Shown: positions 36,927 through 47,130 of the stretch, in pieces
Layout of the letters: the number at the start of each line of letters is the position of its first letter
Position numbering within the stretch: position 1 is the stretch's first letter
Assembly (NCBI RefSeq): GCF_902813185.1
Contig: NZ_LR778301.1
Coordinates: 2,170,001 to 2,234,000, forward strand
Reading direction: 5' to 3'
DNA length: 64,000 nucleotides
From: Denitratisoma oestradiolicum
GTDB taxonomy: Bacteria > Pseudomonadota > Gammaproteobacteria > Burkholderiales > Rhodocyclaceae
Position numbers and translations under genes: made by a program
The notes under the pieces: model-generated
What the model saw: the letters and a program-made list of their open reading frames with translations, nothing else
What the model was told of the DNA's origin: nothing
Database searches by the model: none

Positions 36927-37408
36927 GAGTGCTTTCCGGAACCGTTGAGTTCCTTGACGAGTTGATAGACCGTCGCGGCGTGCCCCTTGGGTGTGATGCC
37001 ATAGAAGGCGTGGCGGATGATGCCGTCCCGGTCGATGATGAAGGTGGAGCGGATCACGCAGAGCTTGCGATGACCGTCCTTTTCGCGCATCTGACACACC
37101 CCGTATTTCCGGCAGACTTCCCCTTCCACATCGGAGAGCAGCCGAACCGACAGACCAAATCGATCGCGAAAATCGGCATGGCTGAGGAAATCGTCCCGGG
37201 ATACACCGATGATCTGGCAACCGAGACGCTTGAATTCCTCCTCATGGTCGCTGAAATCGATGGCTTCCTGGGCGCACAGCGGCGTGCCATCCCGAGGGTA
37301 GAAAAAAAGCACCACATGTTGGTGCCCCCGCAGGGACTCGAAGTCGAAATACTCCATGTCCGAGTCGGGAAGGCTGAAACCGGGTGCTGGTTGTCCTGTG
37401 TGCAGCAT
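36893..37408 (-). CDS. bcp: Thioredoxin-dependent peroxiredoxin (Bcp/PrxQ type)
   Basis: A 171-residue AhpC/TSA-family peroxiredoxin of the Bcp group. The fold starts with LHTGQPAPGFSLPDSD. The peroxidatic cysteine is in YPRDGTPLCAQEAIDFSD; the usual TPGCTxE reads TPLCAQE, with the cysteine and glutamate kept. The second Cys position five residues later, found in many 2-Cys Bcp proteins, is absent, so it may work as a 1-Cys enzyme or use another resolving cysteine (CRKYGVC). It reduces peroxides in the cytoplasm. It overlaps slyD by 34 bases. Confidence 0.9.
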   Translation of the reverse strand: MLHTGQPAPGFSLPDSDMEYFDFESLRGHQHVVLFFYPRDGTPLCAQEAIDFSDHEEEFKRLGCQIIGVSRDDFLSHADFRDRFGLSVRLLSDVEGEVCRKYGVCQMREKDGHRKLCVIRSTFIIDRDGIIRHAFYGITPKGHAATVYQLVKELNGSGKHSCKSKKTLSSH

Positions 37409-37561
37409 GTCCCCTCCGAAGAAGGTGAGCGTGATTTGATTCTAACTGAGGCCTTGCGAAAAAAGTCCACAGAAAAAAGTATCCGTCGCCAGGCTTGACG
37501 GGGTGCCGGGGCCAGCGAATATTGATGGAGTGCAAGAGACTGCCTCATGAAGGAGTTGGTG

Positions 37562-38560
37562 ATGTTCCCCACGAATTTTCTGGCCATGACTCAACAACGC
37601 CCCCATGCCCCCCTTGAGGCACAAAGCCGCCCCATGCTCCGGGCGGCATCCCATCAGGTGCTGCTACGGGTCGAGGCCTGCGGTGTATGCCGCACCGATA
37701 TCCATCTGGCCGATGGTGAGCTGCCCCAGGCCCGCTACCCGGTCGTGCCCGGCCATGAGATCGTCGGCCGCGTCGCGGCCCTGGGCGACGGGGTCACGAC
37801 CTTTGCCCCCGGCCAGCGCGTCGGCGTACCCTGGCTGGGCTGGACCTGTGGCCGATGCGAGTTCTGCCGTCACGACCGGGAGAACCTCTGCACCGAGGCA
37901 CGCTTCACCGGCTGCCAGATCGACGGAGGCTATGCCGAATTCTGTCTGGCCGACGAGCGCTACTGCTTTCCCCTGGATGAAACCGCTGATGCGGCATTGC
38001 TGGCTCCCCTGCTCTGCGCCGGCCTGATTGGCTATCGAGCACTGTCCATGGCCGGCGACGCCCGGCACATCGGGCTATATGGCTTCGGGGCCGCAGCTCA
38101 TATTGTCTGCCAAGTAGCCCGCTGGCAGGGGCGGGAGGTCTATGCCTTCACTAAAGAAGATGATCACGCCAGCCAGGCCTTTGCCCTGGGCCTCGGCGCC
38201 ACCTGGGCCGGCGGTTCTATGCAGGCGCCGCCCCGGCCTCTGGATGCAGCCCTGATCTTCGCCGCCGTGGGCTCCCTGGTACCGGCGGCCCTGGCAACGC
38301 TGAGAAAGGGCGGTCGGGTAGTCTGCGCCGGTATCCACATGAGCGACATCCCCGCTTTTCCCTACGAATTGCTCTGGGGGGAACGCAGTCTCTGCTCGGT
38401 GGCCAACCTGACCCGCCAGGACGGCCTGGATTTCCTGGCTCTGGCTCCCCAGGTGCCCGTGCGCACGGAAGTGACCCGTTTCCCCCTCGTCCGGGCTGTC
38501 GAGGCCCAAACCCGACTGCGGCGCAGCGAGCTCCAGGGGGCGGCAGTGCTGATCCCCTGA
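37562..38560 (+). CDS. Zinc-dependent alcohol dehydrogenase family protein
   Basis: A 332-residue medium-chain dehydrogenase. The catalytic zinc site is shown by CGVCRTD near residue 43 and PGHEIVG near 65. The structural zinc cysteines are in CGRCEFCRHDRENLC near 95. The NAD(P)-binding loop reads GLYGFGAAAHIV near 172. It belongs to the zinc-binding alcohol dehydrogenase branch often called AdhA/YjgB-like and oxidises or reduces small alcohols and aldehydes. The ATG at 37562 is preferred over 37547 because AAGGAG stands six bases before it. The substrate is unknown. Confidence 0.9.
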   Translation: MFPTNFLAMTQQRPHAPLEAQSRPMLRAASHQVLLRVEACGVCRTDIHLADGELPQARYPVVPGHEIVGRVAALGDGVTTFAPGQRVGVPWLGWTCGRCEFCRHDRENLCTEARFTGCQIDGGYAEFCLADERYCFPLDETADAALLAPLLCAGLIGYRALSMAGDARHIGLYGFGAAAHIVCQVARWQGREVYAFTKEDDHASQAFALGLGATWAGGSMQAPPRPLDAALIFAAVGSLVPAALATLRKGGRVVCAGIHMSDIPAFPYELLWGERSLCSVANLTRQDGLDFLALAPQVPVRTEVTRFPLVRAVEAQTRLRRSELQGAAVLIP

Positions 38561-38570
38561 ACGGGGCTGA

Positions 38571-39647
38571 TCAATCGGTACGGTGGGCTTCGGCAAGGTA
38601 CTCCCGGGAGCGCATTTCCACCAGGCGGCTGACGGTGCGTTTGAATTCCTCGGCCTGGGGGCCTTCCAGGTAAAGCTGTTCCGGTTCCACCGCCGCGCTG
38701 ACGATGAACTTGACCCGATGATCATAGAGCACGTCCACCAGCCAGGTGAAGCGCCGGGCTTCTGAGGCCTGCTCGCGGCTCAGCCTGGGCATGTTGGACA
38801 GCATCAGGGTATGGTGTTCCCGAGCCAGTTCCAGGTAGTCGTTCTGGGAGCGGGCACCGCCGCAGAGCACGTCGAAATCGAACCAGATCACGCCATCGGC
38901 ACGGCGCCGCACCGGCACGCTGCGTTCCAGGATGTCGATGGGGATCCGCTGCCCCTCGCTGCCGGCAATCTCGCGAAAATCCCCCGCCATCCTGGCTTCG
39001 GCTTCGACATCGGCGGGCACCAGAAAGGTCTCGATGCGCTCCAGGGTACGTAGCCGGTAATCGATGCCTCCATCCACCTCCAGCACATCGAGCTGCTGCT
39101 TGAGCAGGGCGATGGTGGGCAGGAACAACTGTCGTTGCAGACCGTTGGGGTACAAGCCGTCGGGGGGATAGTTGGAGGTGGTGACCACCACCACGCCCTG
39201 TTCCAGCAGGCTGGAAACCAGCCGGCCCAGGATCATGGCATCGGCGATGTCCGACACATGGAACTCGTCGAAACAGAGCAACCGCACCTGACGGGCGATC
39301 TCCGCCGCCACCCGCATCAGGGGGTCCGACTCCTTTCTGTGACGCTTCAGGGCCTCATGCACTTCATGCATGAAGGCGTGGAAATGCACCCGGCGCTTGC
39401 GCCGATAGGGCACGGCCTCATAGAAGGCGTCCATCAGGAAGCTCTTGCCCCGGCCCACACCGCCCCAGAAATACAGGCCCCGGGGAGGCGTGGCGCGGGA
39501 GATCAGCTTCTTGAAGCTGTTGCTGCGGGCCTGCTTGAAATTCAGCAGCCGCCGATGAAGATCGTTCAGCCGTTCTGCCGCAGCCTGCTGGGCCGGGTCG
39601 GGGATGATGCCCCGCTCGGCGCATATTTTATGAAATGCTTTCAACAT
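38571..39647 (-). CDS. zapE: Cell division protein ZapE (AFG1-family ATPase)
   Basis: A 358-residue AFG1-like ATPase. It has the Walker A motif WGGVGRGKSFLMDAF near residue 65 and the Walker B motif LLCFDEFHVSDIADAM near 125. ZapE in E. coli destabilises FtsZ polymers at constriction; homologues in mitochondria handle respiratory proteins. The ATG at 39647 starts MLKAFHKICAERGI. It lies downstream of lpd on the same strand, a common placement in Betaproteobacteria after the 2-oxoglutarate dehydrogenase genes. Confidence 0.93.
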   Translation of the reverse strand: MLKAFHKICAERGIIPDPAQQAAAERLNDLHRRLLNFKQARSNSFKKLISRATPPRGLYFWGGVGRGKSFLMDAFYEAVPYRRKRRVHFHAFMHEVHEALKRHRKESDPLMRVAAEIARQVRLLCFDEFHVSDIADAMILGRLVSSLLEQGVVVVTTSNYPPDGLYPNGLQRQLFLPTIALLKQQLDVLEVDGGIDYRLRTLERIETFLVPADVEAEARMAGDFREIAGSEGQRIPIDILERSVPVRRRADGVIWFDFDVLCGGARSQNDYLELAREHHTLMLSNMPRLSREQASEARRFTWLVDVLYDHRVKFIVSAAVEPEQLYLEGPQAEEFKRTVSRLVEMRSREYLAEAHRTD

Positions 39648-39725
39648 GGAAAAACCTGAAGCTTTCAGACCGGGGAACGGCAACGCCACCCTGCGGTGCC
39701 CACGCTCCCCGGAGGGGAACCGCTG

Positions 39726-41162
39726 CTAGAAATGCAGGGGACGCTTGTCCACCGCCAGGGCCGCCTCGTGCATCACCTCGGACAGGGTCGGGTGGGCATG
39801 GCAGATGCGGGCCAGGTCTTCGCTGGAAGCACCGAATTCGACGGCCACCACGGCCTCGGCGATCAGCTCGGAGGCGTTGTTACCAATCACATGGACGCCC
39901 AGGATGCGGTCGGTCCTGGCGCAGGCCAGCACCTTGACGAAGCCAGTGGTATCGCCCTGACCCAGGGCACGACCATTGGCGGCAAAAGGAATCTGGCCGG
40001 CCCGGTATTCGACGCCTTCGTTCGTCAACTGTTCCTCGGTCTTGCCCACCCAGGCGATTTCCGGATGGGTGTACATGACCCAGGGAATGGCGTCGTAATT
40101 GACATGGCCGGCCTGACCGACGATGCGCTCGGCCACCATGACGCCCTCCTCCATGCCCTTGTGGGCCAGCATCGGTCCCCGCACCACATCGCCCACGGCC
40201 CAGACATTGGGCAGGTTGGTCTGGCAATGATCATTCACCTCGATGCGGCCCCGCTCGTCGATCTTCAGGCCCACGTTGTCGGCCCCCAGATTGTCGGTAT
40301 TGGGTACGCGACCAACGGAAACGATCAGGCGGTCACATTGGAGGGTACGGGCTTCGTCTGCGGTTTCATAGGCGACAGTGACGCCCTTCTTGTCCACGGT
40401 CACCTTGCCGATTCTGGCGCCCAACTGGATGTCGAGGCCCTGCTTGCGGGTGAACACCTTCCAAGCTTCCTTGGCCACGGCCTGGTCGGCGGCGGCGAGG
40501 AAATCCGGCAGTGCTTCCAGAATGGTGACCTCGGAACCCAGGCGTTTCCAGACGGACCCCAGTTCCAGGCCAATCACCCCGGCACCGATCACCCCCAAAC
40601 GCTTGGGCACGGCATCAAAGGACAGTGCCCCGGCGTTGTCACAAATGATCTTGTTATCCACCGGGATGCCGTCCAGATGACGGGGCTTGGAGCCGGTGGC
40701 GACGATCACATGTTTGGCCTCCACGATCTCGCTGCCGTCCTTGCCGGCCACTTCGATCTGCCACAGATCGTTCTCCTGACCAACAAAGCGGCCATGGCCC
40801 GACAGCAGGGTGACCTTGTTCTTCTTGAACAGGCCCTTGATGCCCTGGGTCAACTGGCCGACGATGTTGTCCTTGCGCCGGACCATGGTGGCCACGTCCA
40901 TCTTCACCCCTTCGGTGGAGATGCCGTGCATGACGAAGGAGTGGTTGGCCTGATCAAAGAGTTCGGAAGACTGGAGCAATGCCTTGGAGGGCACGCAGCC
41001 CACGTTGAGGCAGGTGCCGCCGAGGCGAACCTCGCCCTTGGGATCGGCGTAGGACTCGGACTCCACACAGGCGGCGGACAGGCCCAGCTGGGCGGCGCGG
41101 ATCGCGGCTACATAGCCGCCAGGGCCAGCGCCGATAACGACCACTTCGAATTGTTTAGACAT
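39726..41162 (-). CDS. lpdA: Dihydrolipoyl dehydrogenase (E3)
   Basis: A 478-residue flavoprotein disulfide reductase. FAD site [20 protein letters not shown] at the N-terminus, redox-active disulfide [13 protein letters not shown] near residue 48, NAD site [16 protein letters not shown] near 190, and the C-terminal dimer motif HAHPTLSE with the catalytic His. It reoxidises the lipoyl groups of OdhB. It is 18 bases downstream of odhB and shares its operon, so it serves the 2-oxoglutarate dehydrogenase complex. Confidence 0.97.
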   Translation of the reverse strand: MSKQFEVVVIGAGPGGYVAAIRAAQLGLSAACVESESYADPKGEVRLGGTCLNVGCVPSKALLQSSELFDQANHSFVMHGISTEGVKMDVATMVRRKDNIVGQLTQGIKGLFKKNKVTLLSGHGRFVGQENDLWQIEVAGKDGSEIVEAKHVIVATGSKPRHLDGIPVDNKIICDNAGALSFDAVPKRLGVIGAGVIGLELGSVWKRLGSEVTILEALPDFLAAADQAVAKEAWKVFTRKQGLDIQLGARIGKVTVDKKGVTVAYETADEARTLQCDRLIVSVGRVPNTDNLGADNVGLKIDERGRIEVNDHCQTNLPNVWAVGDVVRGPMLAHKGMEEGVMVAERIVGQAGHVNYDAIPWVMYTHPEIAWVGKTEEQLTNEGVEYRAGQIPFAANGRALGQGDTTGFVKVLACARTDRILGVHVIGNNASELIAEAVVAVEFGASSEDLARICHAHPTLSEVMHEAALAVDKRPLHF

Positions 41163-41180
41163 GTCGGATTCCTAGTTCGA

Positions 41181-42419
41181 TTACAAATCCAGCAGCAGGC
41201 GCGCCGGGTCTTCCAGGGCGTCCTTCATGGCCACCAGGCCCAGCACGGCTTCGCGGCCGTCGATGATGCGGTGATCGTAGGACATGGCCAGGTAGTTCAT
41301 GGGGCGGATCACGATCTGGCCGTTCTCCACCACGGCCCGGTCCTTGGTGGCGTGGATGCCCAGGATCGCCGACTGGGGCGGGTTGATGATGGGGGTGGAC
41401 AGCATGGAGCCGAAGACGCCGCCGTTGGAAATGGAGAAGGTGCCGCCGGTCATGTCCTCCAGGGAGAGCTTGCCATCCTTGGCCTTTTGGCCGAACTCGG
41501 CGATCTTCTGCTCGATCTGGGCCAGGCTCATCTGGTCGGCATTGCGCAGGATGGGCACCACCAGGCCCCGAGGACTGCCCACGGCGATGCCGATGTCGAA
41601 GTAGCCGTGATAGACAACGTCATTGCCGTCCACCGAGGCGTTCAGCACCGGGAACTTCTTCAGGGCGGCGACGGCGGCCTTGACGAAGAAGGACATGAAG
41701 CCCAGCTTGACCCCGTGTTCCTTCTCGAACTTGTCCTTGTACTTGTTGCGCAGGTCCATCACCGGCGCCATGTTGACCTCGTTGAAGGTGGTCAGAATGG
41801 CGTTCTGGGCCTGGGACTGGAGCAGACGCTCGGCCACCCGTGCGCGCAGGCGGCTCATGGGCACCCGCTGCTCGGGACGGTCGGCCAGGATGTTCTCCAC
41901 ATTCACCGCAGTGGGCTGGGCCAGGGCCGGCCGGGCCGGCGCGCTTGCCATGGGAGCGGCAACCGGTGCGGGAGGAGCGGCGGGCCGGGCGGTTCCCGTC
42001 ACGTCTTCCTTGAGGATGCGCCCTCCCCGACCAGTGCCAGTCACATCGGCGGCGCCGAGGCCCTTTTCCTCCATCAGCTTGCGGGCAGCGGGCATCACCT
42101 GGGGCGCGGCGGCAACAGGCGCAGCGGGAGCAACGGCAGCCGGCTTGGCTGCCGGCGCGGGAGCTGCAGCCCCGGCCTGGGCTTCGGTATCGATGCGGGC
42201 GATCACCTCGCCGGAAACCACGGAGGCGCCATCGGCCTTGATGATCTCCACCAGCACACCGGTGCCAGGGGCTGGCAGTTCGAGCACCACCTTGTCGGTT
42301 TCGATGTCGATCAGGTTTTCGTCACGGGCGACGGCCTCACCGGCCTTCTTGTGCCAACTGACCAGGGTCGCTTCGGCGACCGACTCGGACAACTGCGGAA
42401 CTTTGACTTCGATCAGCAT
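41181..42419 (-). CDS. odhB: 2-oxoglutarate dehydrogenase E2, dihydrolipoyl succinyltransferase
   Basis: A 412-residue E2 subunit. The lipoyl domain has the modified lysine in [12 protein letters not shown] near residue 43. An Ala/Pro-rich linker follows, then the E3-binding domain ([19 protein letters not shown]) and a second Ala/Pro linker. The catalytic domain ends with the active-site motif [12 protein letters not shown]. It transfers succinyl groups to CoA. It is encoded between odhA and lpdA. The 160-base gap to odhA holds an intergenic repeat. Confidence 0.97.
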   Translation of the reverse strand: MLIEVKVPQLSESVAEATLVSWHKKAGEAVARDENLIDIETDKVVLELPAPGTGVLVEIIKADGASVVSGEVIARIDTEAQAGAAAPAPAAKPAAVAPAAPVAAAPQVMPAARKLMEEKGLGAADVTGTGRGGRILKEDVTGTARPAAPPAPVAAPMASAPARPALAQPTAVNVENILADRPEQRVPMSRLRARVAERLLQSQAQNAILTTFNEVNMAPVMDLRNKYKDKFEKEHGVKLGFMSFFVKAAVAALKKFPVLNASVDGNDVVYHGYFDIGIAVGSPRGLVVPILRNADQMSLAQIEQKIAEFGQKAKDGKLSLEDMTGGTFSISNGGVFGSMLSTPIINPPQSAILGIHATKDRAVVENGQIVIRPMNYLAMSYDHRIIDGREAVLGLVAMKDALEDPARLLLDL

Positions 42420-42480
42420 GATAGATCTCTCGTTCTGTAGGGGTTAACGTGAAAAAGCATCAACGGAGCCGGGGGTAACC

Positions 42481-42540
42481 GTCGAGCGTAGCGAACCGAT
42501 GGGTAGCCCCGCCCTGGGGCGGGGATGGGGGTGGGGGGCG
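42481..42540 (-). repeat. Intergenic repeat, copy B
   Basis: GAGCGTAGCGAACCGA is followed by a hairpin with arms CCCCGCCC and GGGCGGGG. It lies between odhA and odhB. Read in gene direction it has the same hairpin-then-block order as copies at 27-79 and 8610-8671. If it terminated fully it would cut odhB-lpd off from odhA, so partial termination or mRNA processing is possible. Confidence 0.55.
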
Positions 42541-42579
42541 TTCAATTTGCCTTCGCGCATTTTCGGGCGACCATGCGCG

Positions 42580-45432
42580 TTAGACGGGCGACTTGAGGGC
42601 GCCAAACGCGCCTTCGATGACAGCCTTCTGTTGGGCGTTGTGTTTGGCGTAATAGCCCACGGCGGGGGAAGCGGAAGCCGGTCGCGCCACCAGGAACAGT
42701 TCCTGGCCAGGGCGCTCCACATGGCGTACCAGGTGGTTGCGGGAGGCAAACCAGTACCACATGCCCTGATTGCGAGGCTCCTCCTGGACCCAGACCACTT
42801 CCTTGGCCTTGGGATACTTGGCGATCTCCGCCGCCAGTGCCTCGGTGGGGAAGGGATAGAGCTGTTCCAGGCGCAGGATCACGGTATTCCTGATGTTCTG
42901 CTCGCGACGGTGGGCCAGCAGCTCGTAGTAGAGCTTGCCGGCGCAGACCAGCACACGGGTCACCTTCTTCGGGTCCATCTCGTCGGTCTCGCCGATCACC
43001 GTCTGGAACTGGCCCAGGGCCAGTTCCTCCAGGGAGGAGACGGCATCCTTGTGGCGCAGCAGGGACTTGGGCGTGATGATCACCAGGGGCTTCCGAAGCT
43101 TGCGCAACATCTGGCGCCGCAGCAGGTGATAGATCTGGGCCGGGGTGGAGGGAATCGCCACCTGCCAGTTTTGCTCGGCGCAAAGCTGCATGTAGCGCTC
43201 GATGCGGGCCGAGGAATGCTCCGGTCCCTGGCCTTCGTAGCCGTGGGGCAGCATCATGGTGAGGCCGGAGAGCCGGCCCCATTTGGCTTCGCCGGAGGCG
43301 ATGAACTGGTCGAATACCACCTGGGCGCCATTGGCGAAGTCGCCGAACTGGGCTTCCCAGACCACCAGCTCGTTGGGCTCCGTCGTGGAGTAGCCGTATT
43401 CAAAGGCCAGCACCGCTTCCTCCGACAGCACGGAATCGATCACGACAAAGGGGGCCTGCTTGGCATCGATATGCTGGAGGGGCACGTAGTTGCCGGCATC
43501 CCAACGCTCCCGGTTCTGGTCGTGGAGCACTGCGTGGCGGTGGAAGAAGGTGCCCCGGCCACAATCCTCGCCGGAGATCCGTACGCCGTAACCCTGCCGC
43601 ACCAGGGTGGCATAGGCCAGGTTTTCCCCCATCCCCCAGTCGAGAGGCAGTTTGCCTTCGCCCATCTGGCGTCTGTCGTCGATGATTTTCTGGACCCGGG
43701 AGTGCAGCGTGAAATCGGCGGGAACCGTGGTGAGGGCCGTCGCCAGACGCTTCAGGTCGGCCATGGGCACCTGGGTATTGCACTCGTCGGTGTATTTCTG
43801 TCCGACAAAGGGCGTCCAGTCGGTGGCGAATTCCCGCACATGGTTGGCCAGCACCGGGTTGTAGAGCAGCTCGCCCCGGTCCAGGGCGGCCCGGTAGTCC
43901 TTGATGATCTGCTCCGGCTCCTCGGCGCCGCAGACACCCTGGGCCACCAGCCGGTCGGCATAGACGCGGCGGGTGCCGGGATGGGCCTGCACCTTCTTGT
44001 ACATCAGGGGTTGGGTCACCATGGGTTCGTCCTGCTCGTTGTGGCCCAGCTTGCGGAAACAGACCAGGTCGATCACCACGTCCTTCTTGAATTCCTGGCG
44101 GAATTCCATGGCGATCTGGGTCACCAGGGCCACCGCCTCCGGATCGTCTCCGTTCACATGGAAGATGGGCGCCTCGATCATCTTGAAGATGTCGGTGCAA
44201 TAAAGGGAAGAACGATAATCCCTGGGATCGGAGGTGGTGAAGCCAATCTGGTTGTTGACCACGACATGGACCGAGCCGCCGGTGCCATAGCCCCGGGTGC
44301 TGGAGAAGTTGAGCATCTCCTGATTGACGCCCTGCCCCGCCACCGCCGCGTCACCATGCAGCAGCACGGCCAGGACCTGATTGCCCGCCTCGTCCTTGCG
44401 CCGACGCTGACGGGAATAGACCGAACCGGTCACCACTGGATTGACGATCTCCAGGTGGGAGGGGTTGAAGGCCAGGGTCAGGTGTACCGGTCCGCCCGGC
44501 GTGGCCACATCGGAGGAGAAGCCCATGTGATACTTGACGTCGCCGGCAGTCAGGTCCGCGGCGTGCTTGCCCTCGAATTCGGAGAACAGCATTGCGGGCG
44601 CCTTGCCCAGGGTGTTGACCAGCATATTGAGACGGCCCCGGTGGGCCATGCCGATCACGATTTCCTGCACCCCATGGGTGCCGGCGGTGCGGATCAGTTG
44701 ATCCATGGCGACGATGGTGGATTCCCCACCTTCCAGGGAGAAGCGTTTCTGGCCGACGTAGCGGGTGTGCAGATAACGTTCCAGGGTTTCCGCAGCAGTC
44801 AGGCGCTCCAGGAAGCGCTTGCGTTCCTCGGCGCTATAGCGGGGGGTGGACCGCAGGGGCTCCAGTTTGGCCTGGATCCAGCGCTTCTGGGTCACGTCGC
44901 TCATGTACATGTACTCGGCGCCTACGGTGCCGCAATAGGTCTGACGGGCGGCCTCCAGAATCTCGCGCAGGGTTGCCTGCTCGCTGCCGGTGGCCGTGGC
45001 GAAGGAGCCGGTCTTGAAGGTCTGGCCCAGGTCGGCCTCGGTGAAGCCGTAGAAGGACGGCTCCAGTTCGGCCACCTGGGGACGCTCGGCTCGCTTCAGG
45101 GGATCCAGTTGCGCCCAGCGGTTGCCCAGGAAGCGGTAGGCATTGATCAGTTGCAATACCTTGACCTGCTTGTCGCTGGATTCGGAGGCCCGGGCCGAAG
45201 ACTGTAGCGTGCCATCCTTGGCCCGCTGGGCGAAGGATGCGACGATGGGCGCATGGGCCACGTCGGGGCCGGTATAGTTGCCGGCCCCCGGCAGGGTGGA
45301 CAGCTTGTCGAAGTAGTCGCGCCAGGCGGGGTCGACGGCGGCCGGGTTGGCCAGGTAGGTTTCGTAGAGCTCCTCGATGAAAGGCGCGTTGGTGCCGAAA
45401 AGATACGAGTTGGAGAGCATCTGCTTCATCAT
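42580..45432 (-). CDS. odhA: 2-oxoglutarate dehydrogenase E1 component
   Basis: A 950-residue thiamine-diphosphate enzyme of full length. Recognisable segments are MLSNSYLFGTNAPFIEELYE at the N-terminus, IGMAHRGRLNMLVN near residue 260, LHGDAAVAGQGVNQE near 355 and the late motif MLPHGYEGQGPEHSSARIER. It decarboxylates 2-oxoglutarate and passes succinyl to the lipoyl arm of OdhB. Two ATGs are adjacent (45432 and 45429); the AAGGTG site fits either. It is separated from gltA by a terminator, so it should have its own promoter in the 91-base gap. Confidence 0.97.
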   Translation of the reverse strand: MMKQMLSNSYLFGTNAPFIEELYETYLANPAAVDPAWRDYFDKLSTLPGAGNYTGPDVAHAPIVASFAQRAKDGTLQSSARASESSDKQVKVLQLINAYRFLGNRWAQLDPLKRAERPQVAELEPSFYGFTEADLGQTFKTGSFATATGSEQATLREILEAARQTYCGTVGAEYMYMSDVTQKRWIQAKLEPLRSTPRYSAEERKRFLERLTAAETLERYLHTRYVGQKRFSLEGGESTIVAMDQLIRTAGTHGVQEIVIGMAHRGRLNMLVNTLGKAPAMLFSEFEGKHAADLTAGDVKYHMGFSSDVATPGGPVHLTLAFNPSHLEIVNPVVTGSVYSRQRRRKDEAGNQVLAVLLHGDAAVAGQGVNQEMLNFSSTRGYGTGGSVHVVVNNQIGFTTSDPRDYRSSLYCTDIFKMIEAPIFHVNGDDPEAVALVTQIAMEFRQEFKKDVVIDLVCFRKLGHNEQDEPMVTQPLMYKKVQAHPGTRRVYADRLVAQGVCGAEEPEQIIKDYRAALDRGELLYNPVLANHVREFATDWTPFVGQKYTDECNTQVPMADLKRLATALTTVPADFTLHSRVQKIIDDRRQMGEGKLPLDWGMGENLAYATLVRQGYGVRISGEDCGRGTFFHRHAVLHDQNRERWDAGNYVPLQHIDAKQAPFVVIDSVLSEEAVLAFEYGYSTTEPNELVVWEAQFGDFANGAQVVFDQFIASGEAKWGRLSGLTMMLPHGYEGQGPEHSSARIERYMQLCAEQNWQVAIPSTPAQIYHLLRRQMLRKLRKPLVIITPKSLLRHKDAVSSLEELALGQFQTVIGETDEMDPKKVTRVLVCAGKLYYELLAHRREQNIRNTVILRLEQLYPFPTEALAAEIAKYPKAKEVVWVQEEPRNQGMWYWFASRNHLVRHVERPGQELFLVARPASASPAVGYYAKHNAQQKAVIEGAFGALKSPV

Positions 45433-45467
45433 GTATTCACCTTGATGGGGTGATAGGAATTCCTGCG

Positions 45468-45503
45468 GTAAAAAAACAGGGGCAGTTGCCTGCCCCCTGT
45501 TTT
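45468..45503 (-). terminator. Rho-independent terminator of gltA
   Basis: On the minus strand, AAAACAGGGGGCAG pairs with CTGCCCCTGTTTT (one bulged G), loop GCAA, followed by a run of seven T. It lies 21 bases after the gltA stop and before odhA. Confidence 0.88.
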
Positions 45504-45523
45504 ATCGATTTTTTTATTTTTTA

Positions 45524-46813
45524 TTATCTTTTTGTGATTGGCGGAACGTCTCGTCGCGCCGCGCCGATATACAACTGGCGCGGTCGACCAATCTTGTATT
45601 CCGGATCGGTGACCATCTCCTCCCACTGGGTCATCCAGCCCACGGTGCGGGCCAGGGCAAAGATGCAGGTGAACATGGAGGTGGGGATGCCCAGGGCTCG
45701 CTGCACGATGCCGGAGTAGAAGTCCACATTGGGGTAGAGCTTCTTCTGCACGAAGTAGTCGTCTTCCAGGGCGATCTTTTCCAGTTCCTTGGCCAGCTTG
45801 AACAGGCGATCGTTCTCCAGGCCCAGTTCGCCCAGAACCTCGGCGCAGACCTTGCCCATCAGCTTGGCGCGGGGGTCGAAGTTCTTATAGACGCGGTGCC
45901 CGAAGCCCATCAGCTTGAAGCTGTCGTTCTTGTCCTTGGCACGCTTGATGTACTCGCCGACACGGGACACGTCACCAATTTCCTCCAGCATGGTCAGGCA
46001 GGCCTCGTTGGCGCCACCGTGGGATGGGCCCCACAGGCAGGCAATGCCGGCGGCAATGCAAGCGAAGGGATTGGCACCGGAGGAGCCCGCCAGACGCACC
46101 GTGGAGGTGGAGGCATTCTGCTCATGATCGGCGTGCAGGGTGAAGATCACGTCCAGGGCACGCACCAGCACCGGGTTCGGCTTGTATTCCTCGCAGGGAG
46201 TACCGAACATCATATGCATGAAATTGGCGGTGTAATCCAGGTCGTTGCGGGGATACATGAAGGGCTGGCCCATGGAGTACTTGTAGGCCATGGCCACGAT
46301 GGTCGGAATCTTGGCGACGATGCGATTGAAGCTGATGCTGCGATGCTCGGCATCCGAGGTGTCCATCGCATCATGGTAGAAGGCCGACAGGGCGCCCACC
46401 ACGCCCACCATGACGGCCATGGGATGAGCGTCGCGACGAAAGCCCTGGAAGAACTTCACCAACTGTTCATGCACCATCGTGTGGTTCTTGATGGTGTTCT
46501 CGAAATCTGACTTCTGGGCAGCGTTGGGCAGCTCGCCATTCTTCAGCAGATAGGTGACTTCGAGGAAGTTGCAGTTCTCGGCCAGTTGCTCGATGGGGTA
46601 GCCACGATAGAGCAGTTCGCCCTTGTCGCCATCGATGAAGGTGATCCTGGACTGGCAACTCGAGGTGGAAAGAAAGCCCGAGTCGTAGGTAAACATGCCG
46701 GTCTTGCCACCCAGCGAACGAATGTCGATCACATCGTTGCCATGGGTGCCGGACATCACCGGGTATTCCGATGTATTGCCATCGACAGTCAGGGTTGCGG
46801 TGCGTTGCGTCAT
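45524..46813 (-). CDS. gltA: Citrate synthase (type II)
   Basis: A 429-residue hexameric-type citrate synthase. It shows the catalytic histidines in [15 protein letters not shown] near residue 230 and [14 protein letters not shown] near 305, with the catalytic Asp in [20 protein letters not shown] near 360 (first eight residues LEDDYFVQ). The N-terminal NADH-sensitive-type domain is present. It condenses oxaloacetate with acetyl-CoA. It follows sdhE by 48 bases and ends at a strong terminator, closing the sdh-gltA transcript. Confidence 0.97.
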   Translation of the reverse strand: MTQRTATLTVDGNTSEYPVMSGTHGNDVIDIRSLGGKTGMFTYDSGFLSTSSCQSRITFIDGDKGELLYRGYPIEQLAENCNFLEVTYLLKNGELPNAAQKSDFENTIKNHTMVHEQLVKFFQGFRRDAHPMAVMVGVVGALSAFYHDAMDTSDAEHRSISFNRIVAKIPTIVAMAYKYSMGQPFMYPRNDLDYTANFMHMMFGTPCEEYKPNPVLVRALDVIFTLHADHEQNASTSTVRLAGSSGANPFACIAAGIACLWGPSHGGANEACLTMLEEIGDVSRVGEYIKRAKDKNDSFKLMGFGHRVYKNFDPRAKLMGKVCAEVLGELGLENDRLFKLAKELEKIALEDDYFVQKKLYPNVDFYSGIVQRALGIPTSMFTCIFALARTVGWMTQWEEMVTDPEYKIGRPRQLYIGAARRDVPPITKR

Positions 46814-46861
46814 TTTGAGTATCCCTATAGTTCAACCATCTATCCAGGCCGTTGGCTTGCG

Positions 46862-47122
46862 TCAAACCTGACGCAGGCGCTCGACCATCTGTTTCAGTTC
46901 CAAGTCATTGGTGTCGGCACGACCGCTCACCAGTTCCCACAGATCATGATCTTCCAGTACCAGCAGCCGGGTCAGGGCCGCCTCTGTCCTTTCGTCCAGG
47001 TCGTCACCCACCTGTTGCCAGAATCGCTGGAAAACCAGATCCAGTTCCAGCAGAGCGCGCCGACAGTGCCAGCGTAATCGGCCCAGCCGTGCGCTCCTGT
47101 CCTGATTCACTATGTTTTCCAC
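46862..47122 (-). CDS. sdhE: Succinate dehydrogenase FAD assembly factor SdhE
   Basis: An 86-residue SdhE/CptB-family protein that promotes covalent FAD attachment to SdhA. The family motif region reads WHCRRALLELDLVF, so the usually invariant glycine of RGxxE is alanine here (RAxxE). The acidic helix region (LLVLEDHDLWELVSGR) is normal. The codon is GCT and there is no sign of frameshift. It is nine bases downstream of sdhB. A small hairpin overlaps its stop codon (TGCGTCA/TGACGCA near 46858-46874). Confidence 0.9.
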   Translation of the reverse strand: MENIVNQDRSARLGRLRWHCRRALLELDLVFQRFWQQVGDDLDERTEAALTRLLVLEDHDLWELVSGRADTNDLELKQMVERLRQV

Positions 47123-47130
47123 GCCCGTCG

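Noticed and set aside
39696..42440. 914-codon plus-strand open frame over lpdA and odhB
   Set aside because: It is antisense to two well-conserved genes and has no recognisable domain; long antisense frames are common at this GC content.
42499..45207. 902-codon plus-strand open frame over odhA
   Set aside because: Antisense to odhA, with a repetitive His/Gly/Leu composition.
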